Below are positions 27,982-35,111 of a stretch of DNA of 35,184 nt, in pieces. Origin of the DNA: a virus; the IMG/VR virus record IMGVR_UViG_3300025536_000029, positions 1-35,184 of that record, one strand, 5' to 3'. Position numbers and translations under genes: made by a program. The notes under the pieces are model-generated. The model saw only the letters and a list, made by a program, of their open reading frames with translations. It searched no databases and was not told the DNA's origin. The stretch's first letter is position 1. Each line of letters starts with the position of its first letter.

Positions 27982-28884
27982 ATGGATAGACTCAGTGGTA
28001 TACAAACATCCCTACATACTGGAAAAAAACCGGCTGTTTTGGGTGGAAAAGATGCTAGTGAAATAGAACTACGCACTACCGACTCACAAGTTCAATGGCG
28101 ATACAGAGGCTTTTTACAGTGGAATGATTTAATCTCAATTAGAGATTTGACCGGTCCACAGGGTGAGCGTGGGCAAACTGGGTTTACTGGTCTAAAAGGT
28201 GACAAAGGCGACCAGGGAATTCAAGGCGAAACTGGCGCACAAGGTGACAAAGGCGAAACTGGCGAAACGGGTGCTACTGGCGCAGACGGTCCACACGGCG
28301 CACTAGGTCCACGTGGTCCAATAGGCGAAACTGGGTTAGCTGGTAGCAATGGCAAGAACGGCACAAACGGCAAAGATGCCCGTGAGATTGAATTGCAAAC
28401 AACCTCTACCTATATCCAGTGGCGTTACGCTGGTAGCTCAGTATGGCGCAATCTTATTCCGCTAAAAGAGCTTATCGGTCCACAGGGCAAGCCAGGAGTG
28501 AAAGGCGAAAAAGGGCAAAAGGGTGATACCGGTGAAGAGGGTGATACCGGTGAGCGTGGCGAACGTGGTCCACAAGGTTTTACTGGTCCAGCTGGAATGC
28601 CTGGTGTTGCCGGTCCACAAGGTGTAAAGGGCGACAAAGGTGATCCAGGTGAGGGTGGCGGCGATGAGTGGTCTACAAACGAAACACCCGTTGGCTTAGT
28701 GGATGGAATAAATAATGTGTTCACTACCGCATTTGACTTTAAGACCGAAACAACCTCTGTAAGCATCAATGGTTTACGACAATCGTTAGATTTGCATTAT
28801 ACTGAAAGTAGTGATAATGAAATTACTATGGATGAACCACCGCATTCTAGTGATATAATAAGCGTAGATTATATAAAGGCTTAG
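27982..28884 (+). CDS. Collagen-like tail fibre protein
   Basis: A 300-residue protein with two Gly-X-Y blocks (about residues 57-130 and 168-230). Each is preceded by the same unit of about 43 residues, 'GKDA.EIEL.TT...QWRY.G...W..LI', so the protein is an internal duplication. The C-terminal 65 residues ('ETPVGLVDGINNVFTTAF', 'SVSINGLRQSLDLHYTESSDNEITM', 'IISVDY') form a beta domain also found at the end of the next protein. Collagen stretches give long trimeric rods, so this is a fibre shaft. It has no RBS but a promoter placed for leaderless translation; ATG 27982 follows from that. Confidence 0.88.
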   Translation: MDRLSGIQTSLHTGKKPAVLGGKDASEIELRTTDSQVQWRYRGFLQWNDLISIRDLTGPQGERGQTGFTGLKGDKGDQGIQGETGAQGDKGETGETGATGADGPHGALGPRGPIGETGLAGSNGKNGTNGKDAREIELQTTSTYIQWRYAGSSVWRNLIPLKELIGPQGKPGVKGEKGQKGDTGEEGDTGERGERGPQGFTGPAGMPGVAGPQGVKGDKGDPGEGGGDEWSTNETPVGLVDGINNVFTTAFDFKTETTSVSINGLRQSLDLHYTESSDNEITMDEPPHSSDIISVDYIKA

Positions 28885-28894
28885 GTAAAAACAG

Positions 28895-29671
28895 ATGGCA
28901 ACTCAAAAAATCAGTTTAGGCAGGCAAACCAACTTAGATGCTGTTAGTCAGAAGATTGTCAATGTTTTAGACCCAACCAACCCACAAGATGTGGCAACAA
29001 TGGCGTGGGTACAGTCCACGTTCGGTTCAGTAGATGCAGTTTTATTCAAAGGCGTAATAGATGCCAGTGCTAACCCTAACTACCCAGCAGCAGATGCCGG
29101 TCACCTATACCGTATTTCAGTAGCAGGCAAAATTGGTGGCGCATCAGGTGTAAACGTTGAAGCTGGCGATACAATACTCTGTTTGGTAGACGGGTCAGTA
29201 GCAGGTAACCAAGCCACAGTAGGTGCTAATTGGAATATCAGCCAAGCCAACATAGATGGTGCAGTCATTGGTCCAGCATCAGCCACAAATAACGCTATTG
29301 CATTGTTTGATGGCACAACCGGCAAACTTATCAAAGACAGCGTTGTAGCAATCAGTACAGACGGCACATTTGCAGCAAACTCTGATGCCAAAGTTCCAAC
29401 TGAAAAAGCAGTAAAAACATATATCGCCAGCTTAGGCGGTTTAGCCAATGCAAACTTTGTAGTACGTGAAACACCGTCAGGTTCAGTAAACGGCTCTAAC
29501 ACAGCGTTCGTACTGGCTAACACTCCGGTTGTTGGTTCAGAAGAAGTTTATCTAAATGGTCTTATGCAAGAGCCAGGTGCAGGCAACGACTACACGATTT
29601 CAGGGGCTACAATCACCTATCTCACTGCACCAATATCAGGTGACAAGATACGTGTAAGCTATAGGAAATAA
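28895..29671 (+). CDS. Tail fibre protein
   Basis: A 258-residue protein. The N-terminus 'MATQKISLGRQTNLDAVSQKIVNVLDPTNPQDVATMAWVQS' has the 'q.i.nv.dPt...da.tk..v.' attachment pattern of tail fibres. The middle contains 'HLYRISVAGKIGG' and 'IALFDGTTGKLIKDS', typical fibre repeats. The C-terminal domain (about 190-258, 'ETPSGSVNGSNTAFVLANTPVVGSEEVYLNGLMQEPG') is homologous by eye to the end of the collagen-like protein. It starts 10 bases after the preceding gene and 3 bases separate it from the next. Confidence 0.8.
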   Translation: MATQKISLGRQTNLDAVSQKIVNVLDPTNPQDVATMAWVQSTFGSVDAVLFKGVIDASANPNYPAADAGHLYRISVAGKIGGASGVNVEAGDTILCLVDGSVAGNQATVGANWNISQANIDGAVIGPASATNNAIALFDGTTGKLIKDSVVAISTDGTFAANSDAKVPTEKAVKTYIASLGGLANANFVVRETPSGSVNGSNTAFVLANTPVVGSEEVYLNGLMQEPGAGNDYTISGATITYLTAPISGDKIRVSYRK

Positions 29672-29674
29672 CCT

Positions 29675-29908
29675 ATGGCTAAGACTTTCTTAGAACTCAT
29701 AGAGCAAGTCAAAGGCATACTCCGTGCTGCAAATGGCGGTACTGGCTTGTCTACCTCTGGCACAGCTGGCAATGTATTAACAAGCGATGGTGCAGGCGGC
29801 TGGATCAGCTCACCTGCACCCGTTCAAAGCAACTTCATTATGGATGGCGGCGCAGCAGCAACTACCTATCTGAGTACCGCTAAGTTAGATATGGGTGGTG
29901 CTACATAA
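29675..29908 (+). CDS. Small fibre-like protein
   Basis: A 77-residue protein with a short helical start (AKTFLELIEQVKGILR), then the fibre motif 'ANGGTGLSTSGTAGNVLTSDGAGGW', found in many phage tail fibres, and a Gly/Ala-rich end. It may be an adaptor between fibre parts, or the remnant of a larger fibre. It overlaps the tailspike gene by one base (TAATG), so they should be made together. Confidence 0.65.
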   Translation: MAKTFLELIEQVKGILRAANGGTGLSTSGTAGNVLTSDGAGGWISSPAPVQSNFIMDGGAAATTYLSTAKLDMGGAT

Positions 29909-32328
29909 TGCCTAACTTTATTCAATTCCAACTAAGGCGTGATACATCAGCAAACTGGACTAGCGCAAACCCTGTCTTGGCGCAGGGTGAATTTGGTTTT
30001 GAAACAAACACGGGCGCAATCAAGCTGGGTGATGGCTCAACTGCATGGAATAGCCTTGCATACTATTCAACTAAAGTACGCACTGGCTCAGGTAACCCAG
30101 CAGGCGGTTTAGGTGTTGTTGGCGATCTATATATTGACTCAACAGATGGCGAATTATACCTAAAAACAGCAGTAAGCACCTGGACTCTACAGGGTAATTT
30201 GACTGGTCCAACTGGCGCAACCGGTCCAACCGGTCCAAGCCTGCCAAATGGCGACAAGGGCGATGTCACCGTATTCAGTGGCGGTGCTAGTATTCTATTC
30301 ACTGGATCACTCAAATCTGCTGGCGCAGTAGGTGACGGCACAGCCAATGACCGCCCAGCATTTGTTTCATTAGACGGTAGCCTACCTGCTAATAACGGTA
30401 TTCTAATCACCGGTGGTCGTTATCGTGTTCTGACAAACCTAACTATCACTAGACCGCTAGAGTTTGCTAGTGGTGGTCGTATCGTTGTACCAACAGGGGT
30501 AACAGTAACGATTAACGCACCTATCAAGGCTGGCATAGAACAAATCTTTGAATTAGAGGGTACTGGTTCTGTAGTTTGTAGCAGTTATTACGTTTCAACA
30601 CGCTATGTTGAGTGGTGGGGCGGTATTGTAGGTGCTGACACTTCCCCAGGCTTAGTGCAAGCCCTTAAATCTGGCACAAACACAATAATGCAAGCCCGTG
30701 ACTACGTTACCACCGCCACTATTTCAATTCCTGCATTCGCCACCCTGCAAGGCGCAGGCTGTAACTATGAGGGTGACAATACTTCTACCCGTGTTCTTCT
30801 AGCATCTGCCTCAGTTACACCGATTGTTCAGTTAGGCTCAACAAATGCATCACCACCAGATATTAACTCTGCACCGTATGGGGCGCAATGTTCTGATATT
30901 TACTTCGGTAGAAATACTAACCCTAATGCTAATACCGTATCTGTTGCAATAGGCTGGTCACGATCTGTTCGTGTAACTCGTTGTCGTGCAACAAACAGTA
31001 TCATAGGTTATCAGATCAAGAACGCTGTTAGCCCGTTCATTGACGACTGTTTTGCCAAAAGAGATGTGGCTATTGCAGGTGGTCAGGGTGCAGATGCCTG
31101 GACTGCTTACCACATTGACTCAACTGGTACACTGCCAGCAGCAGGTGGCAACGCATCTGTTTGGCTTACCCGTGCGCAAGCAGAATGTAATCTATCTATC
31201 TCAGGTAGCACAGCATTCAAGTTAAACGGTAGAATATCCGATGTATTCATTACTCAACCAGAAACCGTTGGACACAATTATGGGCTAGATATTCAGGGTG
31301 ACAAGGCTGGTTCGCCATCTGTCGGCTCTAACGTAAACGTCACTATTGAAAACCCTGTAATTGACCAATCTACGGTTGTAGGTATTCGCATTCGTGATGT
31401 GAACCAATGGGGTGCTGTGCAGGTCATACAGCCGTATGTTGGTCCTGCTGCTCTTGACGGTATTGCTGTTTCAAACTGTGACGGTCATGTTGGTATTAAA
31501 GGTGGTCAGTTGCGTATGAACGTGGCAACTGGTGGTAAGGCTGTTTCATTTGTTGATTGCCGCAACCCAGTGTTAAACAACACCAGTATTGGTGAAGCTA
31601 CTCTAGCAGCCGTAACCCTAACCAACGTTTCTGGTGGTATCATTCAACCGCTTGTTCAGAACGTTACTGCTACCTGTGCTGCTGCTGTAAACTCAACCGC
31701 AAACGTTACTAAGACTACTATTCGCCCAAGTATTAACGGTGCTGCAAGCAAAGTTACAAATGCACACAAATCTGATGCTTCAAGCAACCAAAACAACGTC
31801 ATATCACTTGTCGGTGCTGTTACCGGCGTAGTAGTTACACCACGTAACTATGTAGCAGGTGCAGAAGCTGGTTCTTCGTTCCCAGAAAGCGATACACAAA
31901 TAGCACGCAAAACAGCCAACCAAGCCATGACTGTTGCTGCCGCAACCGCTATAACTGACCTGGCAATACCGATAGATGCTGGCGCAACTTATAACTTTGA
32001 AGCCATCATAAATATTGGTACTGTCACTGGTACTTCGCCAACCGTAATCTGGGGTGTAACAGGTCCAGCCAGTCCAACGGTGGTGTCACTACGGCGTGAC
32101 CACATGACTACCGCTGTACTTAGTGTTCCAGCTGTAGGTGTTGCCTTTGGTAACTTCGGTGCTGCTGCTGCAACAGTGGCTAACACCGTAACCATCATGA
32201 AAGGCACTATAGTAAACGGTGCAAACGCTGGTACATTACAGATAACAGCACAAATGGCTGGCACGACCCCTAACATGCAGGTTCTTCAAGGTTCAAACAT
32301 CGTTCTTACTAGGGTATCTGTAACTTAG
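29908..32328 (+). CDS. Tailspike with Mtd-like N-terminus and beta-helix
   Basis: An 806-residue protein. Residues 1-50 ('IQFQLRRDTSANWTSANPVLAQGEFGFETNTGAIKLGDGSTAWNSL') match the N-terminal attachment domain seen in Mtd-type tail proteins. A short collagen run (GPTGATGPTGP) follows, and then, from about residue 150, a right-handed beta-helix ('GSLKSAGAVGDGTANDRPAFVSLDG...') with an SGNH/pectate-lyase-like start and repeated strand turns up to about 640. The last 150 residues form a separate beta domain. Such spikes bind and often degrade surface polysaccharide. It ends 8 bases from the convergent glycan operon. Confidence 0.85.
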   Translation: MPNFIQFQLRRDTSANWTSANPVLAQGEFGFETNTGAIKLGDGSTAWNSLAYYSTKVRTGSGNPAGGLGVVGDLYIDSTDGELYLKTAVSTWTLQGNLTGPTGATGPTGPSLPNGDKGDVTVFSGGASILFTGSLKSAGAVGDGTANDRPAFVSLDGSLPANNGILITGGRYRVLTNLTITRPLEFASGGRIVVPTGVTVTINAPIKAGIEQIFELEGTGSVVCSSYYVSTRYVEWWGGIVGADTSPGLVQALKSGTNTIMQARDYVTTATISIPAFATLQGAGCNYEGDNTSTRVLLASASVTPIVQLGSTNASPPDINSAPYGAQCSDIYFGRNTNPNANTVSVAIGWSRSVRVTRCRATNSIIGYQIKNAVSPFIDDCFAKRDVAIAGGQGADAWTAYHIDSTGTLPAAGGNASVWLTRAQAECNLSISGSTAFKLNGRISDVFITQPETVGHNYGLDIQGDKAGSPSVGSNVNVTIENPVIDQSTVVGIRIRDVNQWGAVQVIQPYVGPAALDGIAVSNCDGHVGIKGGQLRMNVATGGKAVSFVDCRNPVLNNTSIGEATLAAVTLTNVSGGIIQPLVQNVTATCAAAVNSTANVTKTTIRPSINGAASKVTNAHKSDASSNQNNVISLVGAVTGVVVTPRNYVAGAEAGSSFPESDTQIARKTANQAMTVAAATAITDLAIPIDAGATYNFEAIINIGTVTGTSPTVIWGVTGPASPTVVSLRRDHMTTAVLSVPAVGVAFGNFGAAAATVANTVTIMKGTIVNGANAGTLQITAQMAGTTPNMQVLQGSNIVLTRVSVT

Positions 32329-32336
32329 CACTAGCT

Positions 32337-32978
32337 CTAAATAAAACGGGCTTTCTGAGTCCATTTGACACGCCCTGTAGCCAGTTTATGGGCAATACGT
32401 GGTTCATCGTTCACTGCCTTGCCATGACCGTCTATAAGGCTTCCTAATGCGTCATTGTGACCTACTAAACTAGGCACACAGTAGTAAACAGGTATATCGT
32501 TGCGACAATAGAACTCACCAATCTTGTTGTCATACTGCAAATCAATATCTTCTACGAATTCAAGCATTGGCTGTATCTGATCCGTAGGTATTGCTATACC
32601 AACACCCCAATAGAGCTGATTGCTTTTCAGCCATTCACCATCAGAGGCTTTTTCAACAGCTTCTTTTACACGCCGTGCCAACGGTCTGGCTCTACCGGTA
32701 TATAGGGAAATGATTGTTTTAACAGGCAGAGCTTTTATAGCGTTTTCAATGTTTTCGTAAAAATCAGGGGTCAATATAGCATCATCCTGAATAACTACAT
32801 GCCAATCACCGTGTTCTAGCCCAGCTTCCAACGCCCTTTTACCAGTATGCCACTCTACACGGTCCGTATCGTAAACGATCTGAACACCTGCAAATGGATA
32901 ACGCCGTGTTTGGGCAAATAGCAATTCTGCTTGTTGCTTTCTTGCTGGATGTGCCATTATTGCTAAACTAATTTGCAT
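32337..32978 (-). CDS. Glycosyltransferase, third gene of the glycan operon
   Basis: A 213-residue GT-A-like enzyme. It opens 'ISLAIMAHPARKQQAELLFAQT' and has a DxD-type motif, V-V-I-Q-D-D-A-I-L (about 61-69), followed by 'TPDFYENIENAIKAL'. A later conserved 'NQLYWGVGIAIPTDQI' and 'PVYYCVPSLVGHN' are typical of phage and bacterial family 2/25-like transferases. It should add a sugar to a glycan, but the donor and acceptor cannot be read from the sequence. TTGGGG before ATG 32978 and a 16-base overlap with the pyruvyl transferase gene show coupling. Confidence 0.75.
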   Translation of the reverse strand: MQISLAIMAHPARKQQAELLFAQTRRYPFAGVQIVYDTDRVEWHTGKRALEAGLEHGDWHVVIQDDAILTPDFYENIENAIKALPVKTIISLYTGRARPLARRVKEAVEKASDGEWLKSNQLYWGVGIAIPTDQIQPMLEFVEDIDLQYDNKIGEFYCRNDIPVYYCVPSLVGHNDALGSLIDGHGKAVNDEPRIAHKLATGRVKWTQKARFI

Positions 32979-33640
32979 AATTTCCCCAATGCTTCTATTA
33001 AATCATCTTGTACGTCATTTAACGGTTTCACAAGTGCCGATTTATGATCTAGCCACTTCCAATCACCTGTAATTACATCATCACGGGCAATTCTCATGGA
33101 TGGTATACCGTAACTGTCTGCAATTATAACGCCATGCAGGGAACTAGACATAATGACCCTACAGCTGGATATTTTTTTAATAACTTGCTCAACTGGCTCA
33201 GTGGCATCAATAACGATGTCAGCAAATGGGTATTTGTTATCATCAACGTAATGCCGCACTACACCAATGTTGTATTTAGCCGGTTCTCTGGTCCATATCC
33301 TAGAAGCCAATAAACCAAGATCACCAAGTGCCACTTTCCCAGCTTTTAGGTTTTTAGCGGTTAGTTTTCCACGAACTGCCAATACTTTAAAATTGTGTTT
33401 TGATTTATGGGTATAGCCAGACCCAGTGCCAATAACTATGGCGTTTGGGTTCTTTATTTCAGCAGGATCAAGCATAGTGCCTGTTAAAAGTACGTCTGCT
33501 TTGCCAAATGCTACCCGTTTTACTTTAAAACCGTAGTGTCGCAAAACAACAGCCCCTAACTCATCCCCAAAATTCCAGGGTGCTTTTCGGGGTCGCCACC
33601 AATAGGCATTGACTGTTTTATTTGTGCCTAAACCAAGCAT
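32963..33640 (-). CDS. Polysaccharide pyruvyl transferase
   Basis: A 225-residue protein with the family marks: 'APWNFGDELGAVVL' near the N-terminus, 'VIGTGSG', 'VLAVRGKLTAKNL...ALGDLGLLAS', and the C-terminal 'IMSSSLHGVIIADSYGIPSMRI'. Relatives transfer pyruvate from phosphoenolpyruvate to a sugar, forming a ketal on wall teichoic or capsular polysaccharide. Only one small copy is present and it is shorter than many members. The start is set at ATG 33640 because GAGG lies 9 bases before it; ATG 33655 is possible. It overlaps the upstream gene by 23 bases. Confidence 0.85.
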   Translation of the reverse strand: MLGLGTNKTVNAYWWRPRKAPWNFGDELGAVVLRHYGFKVKRVAFGKADVLLTGTMLDPAEIKNPNAIVIGTGSGYTHKSKHNFKVLAVRGKLTAKNLKAGKVALGDLGLLASRIWTREPAKYNIGVVRHYVDDNKYPFADIVIDATEPVEQVIKKISSCRVIMSSSLHGVIIADSYGIPSMRIARDDVITGDWKWLDHKSALVKPLNDVQDDLIEALGKLCKLV

Positions 33641-35006
33641 CGGTCTGTACCTCATATTTCTTAAATAGTGATGTCACATGTCTGCCACTCTCAATTATCA
33701 TATCGTAACGACTATATAGTAGCTTATTGAAGATGCCCATTTCAGTAAGGTCTTGCGGCTTATTAAAGTGGTATAAGTACATTTCTCTACATAGGTCCAT
33801 TACTATTTTGCGGCTTCCACCAACAACGCCACAATTCAGCAATGGTAAGTTACCGTGATCCCTCAGAAAGCTATTTACGCTTGGTTCTAGGTGTCTAGTC
33901 AGCATCCAGTGATTATTTAGTGTGTTACCTGGCTCATCACCAACATATAGCTTGCCACGCTCTAAATGCGCAAATGGGTTGTTCACCATATCAACATCGG
34001 TGGCATCTACTACAAAGACGTTATTTATATCACGGCGATCCCTCAAATACTGCCATTCTTTCAACCATCGTTCAAAATAAGGGGTTGTAGAGATAGTTAC
34101 TCTATTAGGTAGGTCAAAACAGTTGTGTAGTAACACAAATTCAATACCATGAGCCTCTACTGATTGCTTTAGCTTCTCAATGGCTGATAGGTCCGGCTTC
34201 CATGTAGTATCACGCTGAACGTCAAATACGTTAGCAAAATAGCAGGCTATTACAACATCTTTACCATAGGGTGCAAAAGCCGATGAGTCTATACGTTCTT
34301 TCAGTAGTTTGTGGTTATTATCAAGTCCAGCCCTACGATCCGCTGCCGATATGCTACTTGCCACTGCTTGGTGTTGGTCAGCTGAATAAATAAGTTGTTC
34401 ACTATCTACAACATCCATGTGCTTGAATGTAGTAAGCCCTGCATTGTGAATGCGTGTGGTCCAATCACCATGCTCATCCATAGCCTTGCCATAGTCTAGG
34501 TCCATACCACCTACAGTTGCCAATGCAAAGCTATCTACATACAGCATGCAGCCTCTAGCATGGCTATGCACTACGTGCTTATCGTCTTTGTATATGATCG
34601 CATCATCACCCACTGGACTACCATTAGCCCACCTATCAAAGAGGTACATAAGGTGATGCTCAGGGCTTTCTATATAGGGTTCGTACCAATCGGGTGCAAT
34701 AGGGTAAGTATCATCGTCAAATAAGAAGATATGATCGCATTCGTTCAATAGTTCCAAGCATTTGTTCTTAGCCTTTGCGATGCCTACATTTTGTTCAAAC
34801 CTATATACTTCAACACCTTTTATCTTTACTGGTGACTGGCTTGCATCATCAACAATAATAATCTTTGCGTTAGGTGTAAGCTCTACCAGCTTGGCTACCG
34901 TGTCACGCACCATAGCGTTGCGGTTGTGTGTAGTAACACCTATGCCTATTGAATAATCTTTTTCTTTTGCTTTAACGTATGGATCACCATCAATCATGAC
35001 CTGCAT
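33618..35006 (-). CDS. Two-domain glycosyltransferase, first gene of the glycan operon
   Basis: A 462-residue protein. Domain 1 (about 18-225) is a family 2 transferase: 'YSIGIGVTTHNRNAMVRDTVAKL', 'KIIIVDDAS', 'NVGIAKAKNKCLE' and the DxD motif F-L-F-D-D-D-T. Domain 2 (about 248-455) starts 'KDVVIACYFANVFDVQRDTTW' and has 'VFVVDATDVDMVNNPF' and 'LNCGVVGGSRKIVMDL', a second nucleotide-sugar-binding pattern like that of small phage transferases. Such a double enzyme could build a disaccharide. ATG 35006 has TTGGAG six bases upstream. Confidence 0.85.
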   Translation of the reverse strand: MQVMIDGDPYVKAKEKDYSIGIGVTTHNRNAMVRDTVAKLVELTPNAKIIIVDDASQSPVKIKGVEVYRFEQNVGIAKAKNKCLELLNECDHIFLFDDDTYPIAPDWYEPYIESPEHHLMYLFDRWANGSPVGDDAIIYKDDKHVVHSHARGCMLYVDSFALATVGGMDLDYGKAMDEHGDWTTRIHNAGLTTFKHMDVVDSEQLIYSADQHQAVASSISAADRRAGLDNNHKLLKERIDSSAFAPYGKDVVIACYFANVFDVQRDTTWKPDLSAIEKLKQSVEAHGIEFVLLHNCFDLPNRVTISTTPYFERWLKEWQYLRDRRDINNVFVVDATDVDMVNNPFAHLERGKLYVGDEPGNTLNNHWMLTRHLEPSVNSFLRDHGNLPLLNCGVVGGSRKIVMDLCREMYLYHFNKPQDLTEMGIFNKLLYSRYDMIIESGRHVTSLFKKYEVQTDAWFRHK

Positions 35007-35034
35007 GCTACTCCAATTCTTTTTACTATTGTTT

Positions 35035-35043
35035 AGTATAACA
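35035..35043 (-). promoter_or_regulatory. Extended -10 promoter for the glycan operon
   Basis: Minus strand TGT-TATACT, about 30 bases before ATG 35006. Confidence 0.65.
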
Positions 35044-35059
35044 AAAAATGTTTTACAGC

Positions 35060-35084
35060 CAGCCAGTCAGCCGTCTGGCGGCAC
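35060..35084. repeat. Imperfect inverted repeat near the right end
   Basis: GCCAG / CTGGC with an eight-base loop and partial outer pairs, in the gene-free right end (35007-35184). No coding signal is seen in this stretch. Confidence 0.4.
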
Positions 35085-35091
35085 AAAAAAA

Positions 35092-35111
35092 GAACAATAA
35101 ATTTGTTCAGT
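35092..35111. repeat. 20-base repeat of a RusA gene segment
   Basis: The sequence is identical over 20 bases to 3522-3541. Inside it is the inverted repeat GAACAA-N5-TTGTTC. The flanks differ completely. Confidence 0.7.

Noticed and set aside
28195-28670. CRISPR-like or tandem repeat array
   Set aside because: The short periodic repeats are Gly-X-Y collagen codons, not spaced direct repeats. No CRISPR array was found.
35092-35111. LexA/SOS box (GAAC...GTTC)
   Set aside because: The spacing between GAAC and GTTC is 9 bases, not the 4 of Gram-positive SOS boxes, and one copy is inside a coding gene.
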